From assembly GCF_003730195.1 (NCBI RefSeq), contig NZ_QWGG01000002.1:579748-643747 (forward strand): a DNA stretch of 64,000 bases, in the 5' to 3' direction. Made by a program: the position numbers and the translations under genes. This DNA comes from Halosimplex salinum. Lineage in GTDB: Archaea > Halobacteriota > Halobacteria > Halobacteriales > Haloarculaceae. Below the pieces are notes generated by a model. It was not told where the DNA came from. It made no database searches and saw nothing but the letters and a program-made list of their open reading frames with translations. Shown here piece by piece: positions 18,212 to 25,769 of the stretch; position 1 is the first letter of the stretch; every line of letters begins with the position of its first letter.

Positions 18212-18763
18212 TTACGACCAGACGACGAGCGCGTCCAGTCGTTCTCCTGCCAAGCGGGGGACGAAGACGACCGCGACCGCGAACGTCACGAGCAACGCGG
18301 TGTTCGCGAACAGGATCGGCGGGATTCCGTCGGGGAGCGGGTCACGACCGCTGGCGACGAGCGCCCCGCCGACGAGGACAGTTCCCAACGCCCCCACCGT
18401 CGCGATCGGCGGTCCGGGGACGGTCGATGGCGAGAACGTCGCGACCCATCCGGTCGCCGCGAGGACGAACGGTCCGGCAAGGATCGCGCCGACGATCCAC
18501 GGACCCACGTGCCGGACGGACTGTCCATCTCGGACCAGCGACAGTCCGATTCCGGCCGGGAGCGCGACGTAGAGGGCCAGTACGACGACCGGTGCGACCC
18601 GCGCGATCCCGATCGCGAGAGTGACGGCTGGCGTCGTCGGACGAGGCTTCGCGAAAACATCGCCCGGCGCGTAGCCGATGAGATCGAGCAGCAGGCTGCC
18701 CAGAACTGCAACGATCACTAACTGCCCGGCCGCGTAGACGAGCGCTCGATCTTTCGCTCGCAT
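18212..18763 (-). CDS. Membrane protein of unknown function, 183 aa
   Basis: No family recognised. Five to six hydrophobic segments are seen (about residues 10-30, 48-70, 88-108, 118-140, 150-172), with few charged residues and a short basic N-terminus (MRAKDR). The start codon lies one base after the stop of the upstream small membrane ORF, so this is the last gene of a minus-strand cluster that includes the frameshifted gene at 18765-19471. Convergent with the MATE gene to its left. Confidence 0.65.
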   Translation of the reverse strand: MRAKDRALVYAAGQLVIVAVLGSLLLDLIGYAPGDVFAKPRPTTPAVTLAIGIARVAPVVVLALYVALPAGIGLSLVRDGQSVRHVGPWIVGAILAGPFVLAATGWVATFSPSTVPGPPIATVGALGTVLVGGALVASGRDPLPDGIPPILFANTALLVTFAVAVVFVPRLAGERLDALVVWS

Positions 18764-18764
18764 C

Positions 18765-19010
18765 TCAGGGAACGAGCGCGTAGAGGAGGATACCCAGAAT
18801 CGGTGCCAGCAGGAGGTTCATGATCGTCAGGTACGCGAGTGTCCCGCGTCGCTTGAACGAGTTGTCGGGGAAGAGCCCACCTGCGAGTCGATAGCCGACG
18901 ACTTCCGCGACCGCGAACGTGCCGACCGCGACGGTGCCGGCCAGCGCCCGCGCGACCGCACAGCTCACCGGGCCGCAGTCGGTGACCAGGTAGATATCGG
19001 ACGCGTACAT
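18765..19010 (-). CDS. C-terminal part (81 aa) of an apparently frameshifted membrane protein
   Basis: Starting at an ATG (MYASDIYLVTDCGPVSC), this has two or three hydrophobic stretches (residues 21-48, 59-80) and a conserved-looking TDCGPVSCAVARALAG. The frame is open upstream of the ATG, where it reads PAEAARIQPMY, and this continues naturally from the end of the gene on the left in another frame (NGLS). Adding one C in the run at 19034-19036 joins the two into one protein of about 247 aa. It may be a real second ORF or a piece of a broken gene. It is followed one base later by the membrane protein at 18212-18763. Confidence 0.55.
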   Translation of the reverse strand: MYASDIYLVTDCGPVSCAVARALAGTVAVGTFAVAEVVGYRLAGGLFPDNSFKRRGTLAYLTIMNLLLAPILGILLYALVP

Positions 19011-19471
19011 CGGCTGGATCCGTGCGGCCTCAGCCGGGAGAGTCCGTTCCGGTCGAGCCAGTCGAGGAGCGGCCCGTCGTCGAGATTCTCGATCCGGACC
19101 GCGTTGTCCGTCGCGGCGATCCGGTCGACCAGTTCCTCCGCTCCATCGGCGAGCAGGAGCGCGGCGACGGCACAGGGGACGCCGTTCGCGCCGACGAACT
19201 GTGCTGCCCGACGGGGTTCGGCGTCGTTCGTGGGGAACTCCCCACGACGCCGATAGCGCCGGAGCGCGTCCAGCGCTCGGTGCCGCCGACGCCGCCGATC
19301 GGCGTCGAGGTGGTCGGTATCGGCGGCACGGAGCGCGCGTTCGGTGCGCCGGAGATGCGCGCGGATTCGGACCGCGTCGACCCTCCGGATCACGGCGACG
19401 AGGACGGCGAGGAGTCGCGATCTGCGGCGACACCGAGGAGGTGGCGTCGAATCGGCGGTATCGGTGGACAT
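18965..19471 (-). CDS. N-terminal part (168 aa) of an apparently frameshifted protein
   Basis: The start at 19471 (MSTDTADSTPPP) is chosen over the longer frame. A basic, Arg-rich N-terminal ~100 residues ends in the better-defined GANGVPCAVAALLLADGAEELVDRIAATDNAVRIENL followed by DDGPLLDWLDRNGLS. After that point the frame falls into non-conserved text (RLRPHGSSRC..), while the other frame gives PAEAARIQPMYA. I recall bacterial and archaeal proteins that carry a 'NG..CA...L...G...LV..IA...N...I..L.D..L..WL...GL...EAARIQP' pattern in one chain, so a frameshift is likely. Function unknown. Confidence 0.5.
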   Translation of the reverse strand: MSTDTADSTPPPRCRRRSRLLAVLVAVIRRVDAVRIRAHLRRTERALRAADTDHLDADRRRRRHRALDALRRYRRRGEFPTNDAEPRRAAQFVGANGVPCAVAALLLADGAEELVDRIAATDNAVRIENLDDGPLLDWLDRNGLSRLRPHGSSRCTRPISTWSPTAAR

Positions 19472-19571
19472 GTCACCACGGTCGGAAGTCCGCGTTATAG
19501 GTCTTCGGCACCACCGGCGGTCGCGGACCGACGCCACCCGCGACCACTTCCACTCCGCCATAGAAACGCAT

Positions 19572-22022
19572 ATGCCGACGGGGCCCCCGCCTTCTGTCGT
19601 GTCACGGCACGCCGACGGCGAGACGGACCTGGCGGTGTCGGAGGTGCTGCCCGACTACGCCGACGCGTTCCCCTTCGAGCGCTTCAACGCCATGCAGTGT
19701 GGCGTGCTCCCCGCGCTGCTCGACTCCGAGGAGAACGTCGTCGTCAGCGCGCCGACCGCCAGCGGCAAGACCGCCCTCGCCGAAGTCGCCATCTGTGAAG
19801 CCATCGAAGCCGACGGGACCGCGCTCTTCCTCGCCCCTCTCCGCGCCCTGACGAACGAGAAGGAGAGCGAGTGGGAACGCTTCGAGGACCTGGGCTACTC
19901 GGTCTACGTCGTCACCGGCGAGCGCGACCTCAACCCGCGCCGCGCCGAGCGGGCGGACATCCTCGTGATGACCCCCGAGAAGGCCGACTCCGCCACCCGG
20001 AAACACGACTCGCCGCGCTACTCGTTCATCACCGACGTGGACTGCTGTGTCATCGACGAGGTCCACCTCCTCGACTCCGAGAAGCGCGGCTCCGTGCTGG
20101 AAGTGACGGTGTCGAGGCTGCGCCGACTCTGCGACCCTCGCGTCGTCGCGCTGTCGGCGACGATGCCGAACGTCGACGACGTGGCCGGGTGGCTCGACGC
20201 CCCGCCCGACAACACCTTCGCCTTCGGCGACGACTACCGGCCCGTTCCGCTCCACGCCGACGTGCGCACGTACACCCACGGCGACAACGCCTTCGCCGAC
20301 AAGTACCGTCGGCTCTACCGCGCGCTCGACATCGCCGAACCGCATATCCGCGAGGAGGGACAGGCGCTCGTGTTCGTCTCTTCGCGCCAGGACACGGTCC
20401 AGGCCGCGAAGAAGGCCCGCGACGAGATCGTCGAGCGGGACATCCCGATGGGCGCCCGGGGCGACTACGACTTCCACAACGACGCCGCCGACCTCTCGAA
20501 CGAGACGCTCCGCCAGTCCGTTCTCGACGGCGTGGGCTTTCACCACGCGGGCCTCTCGCGGGACGACAAGAACCTCGTCGAACAGTGGTTCAAGGAGGGG
20601 AAACTCCAGTTGCTGTTCTCCACCTCGACGCTGGCGTGGGGCGTGAACCTCCCCGCCCGCTGTGTCGTCATCCGCGACACCAAGCTCCACGACCCGCTGG
20701 AGGGCGAGGTCGACATGAGTCCGCTGGACGTGCTCCAGATGCTCGGGCGAGCGGGTCGCCCGGGGTACGACGACAAGGGGTACGCCTGGGTGGTCTGTGA
20801 CTCCTCGGACGCCGACAAGTACCGCAAACTCCTGCGAGAGGGCAAGGAGATCGAGTCCCGACTCGCCGAGGACCTGGACGCGCATCTCAACGCCGAGATC
20901 GCGCTGGGGACCGTCGGCGACATCGACGACGTGATGGACTGGCTGGAGACGACCTTCTACTACGTCCGGGCGCGGAGCGCGCCCGGCGAGTACGACTCGG
21001 AGAGCGCGCTGCGCGAACGGGTCAGCGACACGCTCCGGTCGCTGGTCGCCGACGGGTTCGTCGAGCGCGAGGACATGCGCCTCGAACCCACGCCGCTGGG
21101 CCGACTGGCCTCGAAGTTCTACCTCCGCCTCGACACCGCCCGGGAGTTCGCCGACCTGGCCGAGCGGGAGGCCGACATCGACCAGGACGGCATCCTCCGG
21201 GCCATCGCGACGGCCGCGGAGTTCGACAGCGTGAGCGCGCGGTCGGACGAACGCGACGCCGTCGCCGCCGTCCTCGGGGCGACCGAGGACCTCGAACCGG
21301 GCGGGCGGAAGGTGCTCGCGATCCTCGAGTCGCGGATGCGCGGGACGACGCCGAGCGAGTTACAGAGCGACGCGTGGGTGATCACGCAGAACGTCCTGCG
21401 CCTGCTCGCCGCGCTCCGCGCGTTCCTCGAACGACTCGACGGGCCGCGGGCCGCGAACCTCGCCTGTCGCATCGAGGCGCGCATCGAGAACGGCATCAGC
21501 GACGACGCCGTCGGACTGACGGCCATCGACGGCGTCGCCTCCGGTCGCGCGAGCAAACTCGCGGCCGAGGGGATCACGACGCCCGCCGAGGTGCTCGACG
21601 CCGGCGTCGAGGGGCTCGTCCGGGCCGGCCTCTCGGAGGGCGTCGCCGAGCGCGTGGTCGACAGCGCCGGCGAACTCCCGAACGTCGTCGTCGAGTGGGG
21701 CGACTTCCCGGACAGCGTGACCGCCGGCGAGAACGACATGCAGGAGGTCACCGTTCGCAACGTCGGCGGCGACGCCCGCGCGGGCCTGCGCGTCACCGTC
21801 AACGCCCGTCGGAGCGAGGCTCCGACGAGCCAATCGGGAAGCCGTGGGGTTCCCGATGACGGCGTGGAGATGGCGGCGAAGAACCGCTATCTCGGCGAGG
21901 TGGACCTCCCCGTGGGCGTGTTCGGCGGTGACGCCGACGAACTCGAGTACGCCATCGAGATCGCGTTCCCGGACCTCCCGCTCCATCCGATCGTCGAGAC
22001 TCGCTCGGTCCGCGTCGAGTGA
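19572..22022 (+). CDS. Ski2/Hel308-like DEAD/DEAH helicase with Sec63-type region, 816 aa
   Basis: A superfamily 2 helicase. The Walker A motif is APTASGKTALAE, motif II is IDEVHLL, motif III SATMPN, then VSSRQDTVQ, GVGFHHAGL, FSTSTLAWGVNLPAR and QMLGRAGRPGYD. A winged-helix and Sec63/ratchet region follow, then an HhH-like stretch (GLTAIDGVASGRASKLAAEGI) and a C-terminal beta domain. Start at 19572; the frame upstream is Arg-rich shadow. Hel308/ASCC3/Brr2 relatives remodel stalled forks or RNA. The C-terminal beta domain carries an insert at residues ~745-762 encoded by two palindromes (see findings). No operon partner is evident. Confidence 0.92.
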   Translation: MPTGPPPSVVSRHADGETDLAVSEVLPDYADAFPFERFNAMQCGVLPALLDSEENVVVSAPTASGKTALAEVAICEAIEADGTALFLAPLRALTNEKESEWERFEDLGYSVYVVTGERDLNPRRAERADILVMTPEKADSATRKHDSPRYSFITDVDCCVIDEVHLLDSEKRGSVLEVTVSRLRRLCDPRVVALSATMPNVDDVAGWLDAPPDNTFAFGDDYRPVPLHADVRTYTHGDNAFADKYRRLYRALDIAEPHIREEGQALVFVSSRQDTVQAAKKARDEIVERDIPMGARGDYDFHNDAADLSNETLRQSVLDGVGFHHAGLSRDDKNLVEQWFKEGKLQLLFSTSTLAWGVNLPARCVVIRDTKLHDPLEGEVDMSPLDVLQMLGRAGRPGYDDKGYAWVVCDSSDADKYRKLLREGKEIESRLAEDLDAHLNAEIALGTVGDIDDVMDWLETTFYYVRARSAPGEYDSESALRERVSDTLRSLVADGFVEREDMRLEPTPLGRLASKFYLRLDTAREFADLAEREADIDQDGILRAIATAAEFDSVSARSDERDAVAAVLGATEDLEPGGRKVLAILESRMRGTTPSELQSDAWVITQNVLRLLAALRAFLERLDGPRAANLACRIEARIENGISDDAVGLTAIDGVASGRASKLAAEGITTPAEVLDAGVEGLVRAGLSEGVAERVVDSAGELPNVVVEWGDFPDSVTAGENDMQEVTVRNVGGDARAGLRVTVNARRSEAPTSQSGSRGVPDDGVEMAAKNRYLGEVDLPVGVFGGDADELEYAIEIAFPDLPLHPIVETRSVRVE
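21808..21856. repeat. Double palindrome inserted in the helicase gene
   Basis: Two perfect stems stand side by side: gtcggagc-gag-gctccgac (21808-21826) and tcgggaa-gccgtgggg-ttcccga (21834-21856). They encode a low-complexity insert in the C-terminal beta domain (RRSEAPTSQSGSRGVPDDG) without breaking the frame. Such paired hairpins resemble small haloarchaeal palindromic elements usually seen between genes. Confidence 0.6.
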
Positions 22023-22313
22023 CCGAGCGCGGCCGGTGCGCGCGGCCACGGCGACGAGTCGCTCGATCACCGCCGATTCGACTCGCGACGTGACCTGTTT
22101 CGGCACTTACCGACACTCTCGCCGAATGCCGAGGTACGACGTTAGATGGGGTTTTAAAAACTCTAAACGGTTTTAGGACGGTTTTAAAACGTTCGGAAAA
22201 CAGCTGAAAGGTCAGTTTGGGGTCGGCAAAATCGGCTGATCGGCGCGAAATGGGGCTAGCGGTCTGTCCTTTATATGGGGTAGTGGATGCATGTGGGTAG
22301 TAGGTGACAACAG
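22023..22313. other. AT-rich intergenic region
   Basis: No gene is seen in this 291-base gap. It includes a strikingly AT-rich stretch at about 22150-22200 with repeated ggttttaaaa / gttttaaaac text, and a cctttatat TATA-like box at about 22267-22275 before the small gene at 22314. Confidence 0.55.
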
Positions 22314-22562
22314 ATGTCGAGTGCCTCTCCATTCCGTCGCTCCGCCCCTGACCGCCCGTCCGCTCGCAGTGCAGAGTGGGTCCGGTCCCGTCTCGTCGAC
22401 TCGGCGCAGTTCGCCGGGTTCTGGTCCTCCGTCGCCTTGCCGTTCGCGATGCTCACGCTCGTCGCATCCGGCTCGGCCGCCGAGCAGGCGCCGCTGTTCG
22501 TCGCGCTGCTCGTCGCGAACGTCGTCGCCCTCCGCATCGGCCACGGCTACAAGCAGCACTGA
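22314..22562 (+). CDS. Small two-helix membrane protein, 82 aa
   Basis: The polar N-terminus (MSSASPFRRSAPDRPSARS) precedes two hydrophobic segments at about residues 34-54 and 60-76, ending with the basic tail RIGHGYKQH. No family recognised; such short membrane proteins are common near nucleic-acid genes in haloarchaea. A TATA-like tttatat lies about 42-48 bases upstream, fitting a leadered transcript. It sits between the helicase and the zinc-ribbon gene. Confidence 0.55.
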   Translation: MSSASPFRRSAPDRPSARSAEWVRSRLVDSAQFAGFWSSVALPFAMLTLVASGSAAEQAPLFVALLVANVVALRIGHGYKQH

Positions 22563-22672
22563 CGTCTTCGAATCGTTTCGGTCCCCGCCTTCCTGCTTCG
22601 CCGACGATCTCGCGGTGCTCGGTTTCCACTCGCTCCTGAACTTTAAGTCCGAACCCGCGACCACGCCGACCC

Positions 22673-23392
22673 ATGCACGACGAGGTGCGCGTCGTCGCCG
22701 GCGACTGCACGACGACGTTCGACGGACGCAACGAACGCGAACACCGCGGCGACGTGGTCACGGTGGTCAAACCCGACAACACGGTTCTGGTACACGACGC
22801 CGACGGCTACCAGCCGGTGGCGTGGCTCACCAGAGCCGACAGCGTCCAGTTCGTCGACGGCGTGCTCGACGCCCGCGAGGGGGACCAGCGGCTCCGCGTC
22901 GAGGTCCACGACGAACACGGCGCGGCATGCCACCCGGTCTCGCGGGCCGGCGTCCCCGTCGGCGACTGTCCGACCTGCGAGGGGTCGCTCGTCCTCGCGC
23001 GCGGGTCGGTGCTGTGTCGGGAGTGCGACGACGAGTACTCCGTTCCGCGCGACGGGGCGGTGCTCGACGAGACCTGTCCCGTGTGCGCGCTCCCCTCGCT
23101 TCGGGTCGAGCGCGGCGACACGTTCGAGGTGTGCATCGACCGGGACTGCGAGTCCATCGACGACCGCGTGACCGAGCGGTTCGACCGCGAGTGGGACTGC
23201 CCGAACTGCGAGGGCGACCTCCGGATCCTCCGCCGCGGCGGTCTCATCGCCGGCTGTGAGCACTACCCCGACTGCGACACGGGCTTCGGCGTCCCGACCG
23301 GCGTCGTCGACGGCACCTGCGACTGCGGACTCCCGGTGTTCGAGACGGCCTCCGGTCGGCGGTGTCTGGACACGGGGTGTGCGCAGACCTGA
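22673..23392 (+). CDS. NucS N-terminal-like domain fused to topoisomerase zinc ribbons, 239 aa
   Basis: Residues ~1-75 look like the N-terminal DNA-binding half of the NucS/EndoMS mismatch endonuclease (DVVTVVKPDNTVLVHDADGYQPVAWL). The C-terminal half has no RecB-type nuclease motif; it carries several Cys pairs (CPTCEGSLVLARGSVLCRECDD, CPVCALPSLRV, CPNCEGDLRILRRGGL..CEHYPDC, CDCGLPVF) typical of C4 zinc fingers at the end of bacterial topoisomerase I. It is therefore a DNA-binding accessory rather than a nuclease. A TATA-like ctttaag lies about 28-34 bases upstream of the ATG, fitting a leaderless transcript. Confidence 0.8.
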   Translation: MHDEVRVVAGDCTTTFDGRNEREHRGDVVTVVKPDNTVLVHDADGYQPVAWLTRADSVQFVDGVLDAREGDQRLRVEVHDEHGAACHPVSRAGVPVGDCPTCEGSLVLARGSVLCRECDDEYSVPRDGAVLDETCPVCALPSLRVERGDTFEVCIDRDCESIDDRVTERFDREWDCPNCEGDLRILRRGGLIAGCEHYPDCDTGFGVPTGVVDGTCDCGLPVFETASGRRCLDTGCAQT

Positions 23393-23404
23393 GGACCGCC
23401 CCGC

Positions 23405-24058
23405 TCAGGCGCTGGAGTCGTCGGCGCGGGCGAGGATGTGCTCACGCAGGCTCGCGGGCGAGCCGGCGACGAAGTCGGCCGCACTCCGGTCGGTGTCGTC
23501 GGCGCTCCCGTGGCGGAAGCCGACGACGTGCATGCCCGCGCGGCTCGCTGACTCGATCCCGTGGACGGAGTCCTCCACGGCGACTGCGTCGGTCGGGTCG
23601 ACGCCGATCTCGCGAGCGGCGTGTTCGTACACCGCCGGTTCGGGCTTGCCGGGGCCGTCGAGCGCGTCGGCGCTGATCACCGCGTCGAACGCGAGGTCGA
23701 ACCGCTCCAGCACCACGTCGATCCAGTCGTGGGGCGAGGAGGAGACCAGCGCGACGGTGACGCCCCGCTCGCGGAGCGTCGCGAGCAGGTCGTCGGCGCC
23801 GTCGAGCAGACGAACCCGTTCGCCGTAGATGGTGGTCGCCGCCTCGTCGTACCACGCGAGAAACGCCGCGCGCTCCATCTCGATCTCGTAGGTCTCGACC
23901 AGGTACTCGTAGATCTCACGGTAGTTCATCCCCGTGATCTCGTCGACGTCGAGTCCCTCGAGACCGAGCGTCGGGAACAGTTCCTCCTCCTCGTAGGGGA
24001 CCCAGTAGTCCTCGGAGTCGACCAGTACTCCGTCCATGTCGAAACAGACCGCGTCCAT
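23405..24058 (-). CDS. HAD-superfamily (beta-phosphoglucomutase-like) phosphohydrolase, 217 aa
   Basis: Motif I is FDMDGVLVDSE (Asp7 nucleophile, Asp9 acid/base), motif II SSSPHDW, motif III the lysine of GPGKPEPAVYEHA, and motif IV VEDSVHGIESA. A helical cap lies between motifs I and II. The chosen start is 24058 (MDAVCFDMDG); the upstream 50 residues of the open frame are not protein-like. Substrate unknown; relatives handle phosphoglycolate, sugar phosphates or phosphomutases. The gene converges with the zinc-ribbon gene and is divergent from endA, 148 bases away. Confidence 0.88.
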   Translation of the reverse strand: MDAVCFDMDGVLVDSEDYWVPYEEEELFPTLGLEGLDVDEITGMNYREIYEYLVETYEIEMERAAFLAWYDEAATTIYGERVRLLDGADDLLATLRERGVTVALVSSSPHDWIDVVLERFDLAFDAVISADALDGPGKPEPAVYEHAAREIGVDPTDAVAVEDSVHGIESASRAGMHVVGFRHGSADDTDRSAADFVAGSPASLREHILARADDSSA

Positions 24059-24206
24059 GGGCGCGTGTCTCGGGGGCGTGTGGAGTGTCTTGTGGAAGCC
24101 CGTCCGTGCCGAGCGTGTCGCGGTCGGGCCGGCCAGTGGTGTCGCTGTGCGAACAGACAACCGGTGGATCGTAGGTGCTTTCAGCGGGGATGAGTTCCGA
24201 CCACAC

Positions 24207-25277
24207 ATGGACGCGACGCTCTCTGGAGACGTGGTGCGCGCGGGAGACGAGGCGCGCGAGCGGTTCTACGACTCCAGTGGCTACGGCCACCCGGTCGACG
24301 CGGGCGCGCTCGAACTCGCGCCCGTCGAGGCCGCCCACCTCCTCTACCGGGGCGACCTCGACGCCGTGGCGGACCCCGACGGGACGGCGATGGACTTCCG
24401 GGCCTTCCTCACCTCCGCCGCCGTCTCGGAGATCGAATTTCTCGTCTACAAGGACCTGCGCGACCGCGGGTTCTATCTCTCCCCCGCCCGCGACGGGTGG
24501 ACCGACTCCGCGGCCGCCCGGAGCGCCATCGACGACCCGTCCGTGGACTTCGTCGTCTACCCCCGCGGGTCGGGGCCGTGGGGCGACGAGGTCGCCTACC
24601 GCGTCGCCGTCGTCAGCGAGCGCGAGGCCGTCGCGTCGAGCGACCTCGGTGATCTGGTGCTCGCGGTCGTCGACGAAGAGAGCGAACTCACCTATCTGGA
24701 GACCGAACGCCCCGAGATAGCGGGGACGAGCGACGCGGAGCTCCCGGAGGACGTCCCGGGCGAACTCCTCGCCGACCGCGTCCTGCTGTGGGACCCGCCA
24801 GAGGCCCTCTACACCAACGGGTTCTACGGTCAGCCGCTGGACGACCAGATCGGCGACGTGATCCAGCTCTCCCTGCTCGAAGCCGCGTGTCTCGCTCGGA
24901 CCGGCGTGCTCGACGTCGAGGGCGGGGCAGGGGCAGTCGTCGAGCGCGGTCAGGACATCGAGGGCGATCGATTCGACCGCCGCCTGCGCGTGTACGAGTT
25001 CCTCCGCGAATCCGGTCTCGTCCCCAAGACCGGCTACAAGTTCGGCGCGGACTTCCGCACCTACGCCGACGTGGAGTCCGTCGAGGACCTGGGCCACTCC
25101 GAACTGCTGGTCCGGGTCCTGGAGGGGGGCCACTCGTTCTCACCGCGGGACCTCGCACTCGACGTTCGGCTCGCTCACGGCGTTCGAAAGAAGATGGTGT
25201 TCGCGCTCGTGGACGGCGAGTCGGACGACGAGTCCGACGGGATCGAATGGCTGTCCGTGAGTCGGCTGACGCCGTGA
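24207..25277 (+). CDS. endA: tRNA-splicing endonuclease EndA, 356 aa (two fused units)
   Basis: The enzyme cuts BHB motifs in pre-tRNA and pre-rRNA. Both halves of the fused haloarchaeal form are seen: an N-terminal inactive-like unit (residues ~1-170) and a C-terminal catalytic unit. The active-site triad is Tyr286 (DFRTY), His297 (LGHSELLVRV) and Lys328 (AHGVRKKMVFAL). Length matches the duplicated euryarchaeal type (about 340-360 aa), which works as a homodimer. The start at 24207 gives MDATLSGDVVRAGDEA; the longer frame is not protein-like. Its substrates, the 16S and 23S processing stems, lie in the same window. Confidence 0.93.
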   Translation: MDATLSGDVVRAGDEARERFYDSSGYGHPVDAGALELAPVEAAHLLYRGDLDAVADPDGTAMDFRAFLTSAAVSEIEFLVYKDLRDRGFYLSPARDGWTDSAAARSAIDDPSVDFVVYPRGSGPWGDEVAYRVAVVSEREAVASSDLGDLVLAVVDEESELTYLETERPEIAGTSDAELPEDVPGELLADRVLLWDPPEALYTNGFYGQPLDDQIGDVIQLSLLEAACLARTGVLDVEGGAGAVVERGQDIEGDRFDRRLRVYEFLRESGLVPKTGYKFGADFRTYADVESVEDLGHSELLVRVLEGGHSFSPRDLALDVRLAHGVRKKMVFALVDGESDDESDGIEWLSVSRLTP

Positions 25278-25769
25278 GCGCATACGTCCGTCTCGCGACG
25301 TTCGACCGGTGTGAGTCCTGAAACGATTCGAATCGCTCACCAGTCTCGGGTCCGCCCTTCGAATCGCGAGTTCCGTCAGGTCCCGCTCCCCGCTGCGTCC
25401 GAGGTCCCGTCGTCCGCAGTCTCCTCCCCGTCGTCGTCGCTGTCGTCCGTCCCCGATCCCTCGCCCGTTGTGATGCCGTATGGTGAGAGTACTGTCATGT
25501 AGGTGTGGCCGTTGCTGGTCGTCGAGCGGTGCGCCCGCGCCGAATCGACCGAGGGGGACTCGTTCCTCTCGGGATACCAGTGTAGATGACTCTCCCGGAT
25601 AAAAATTACTATTTAGATTAAGTTTACTGCCTACTTACAACTTCGAACGCCTGGGATATAAAATTTTCGGCGGTCGGATCCGGTGGGGCGGGCGGCCGTC
25701 GCGGGCGCGCCTGCGAGGTGGGGAAAGCGAACGGTATTAGTGCGTGTCGGGGCGAGTACATCCCAATCA
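25278..25769. other. Intergenic gap before trpS
   Basis: About 490 bases. It holds only a weak minus-strand ORF of 40 aa (25376-25498, listed separately), an AT-rich segment at 25600-25625 (ataaaaattactatttag), and probable trpS promoter text (ggtatta at 25731-25737, about 35 bases before the ATG). Confidence 0.5.
25376..25498 (-). CDS. Possible 40-aa acidic small protein
   Basis: Reads MTVLSPYGITTGEGSG and then an Asp/Glu-rich tail ending in AAGSGT. Codons are strongly GC3-biased and the tail is acidic, as in haloarchaeal proteins. No clear TATA box at leaderless spacing. It may be a small conserved protein or chance; not recognised. Confidence 0.3.
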   Translation of the reverse strand: MTVLSPYGITTGEGSGTDDSDDDGEETADDGTSDAAGSGT

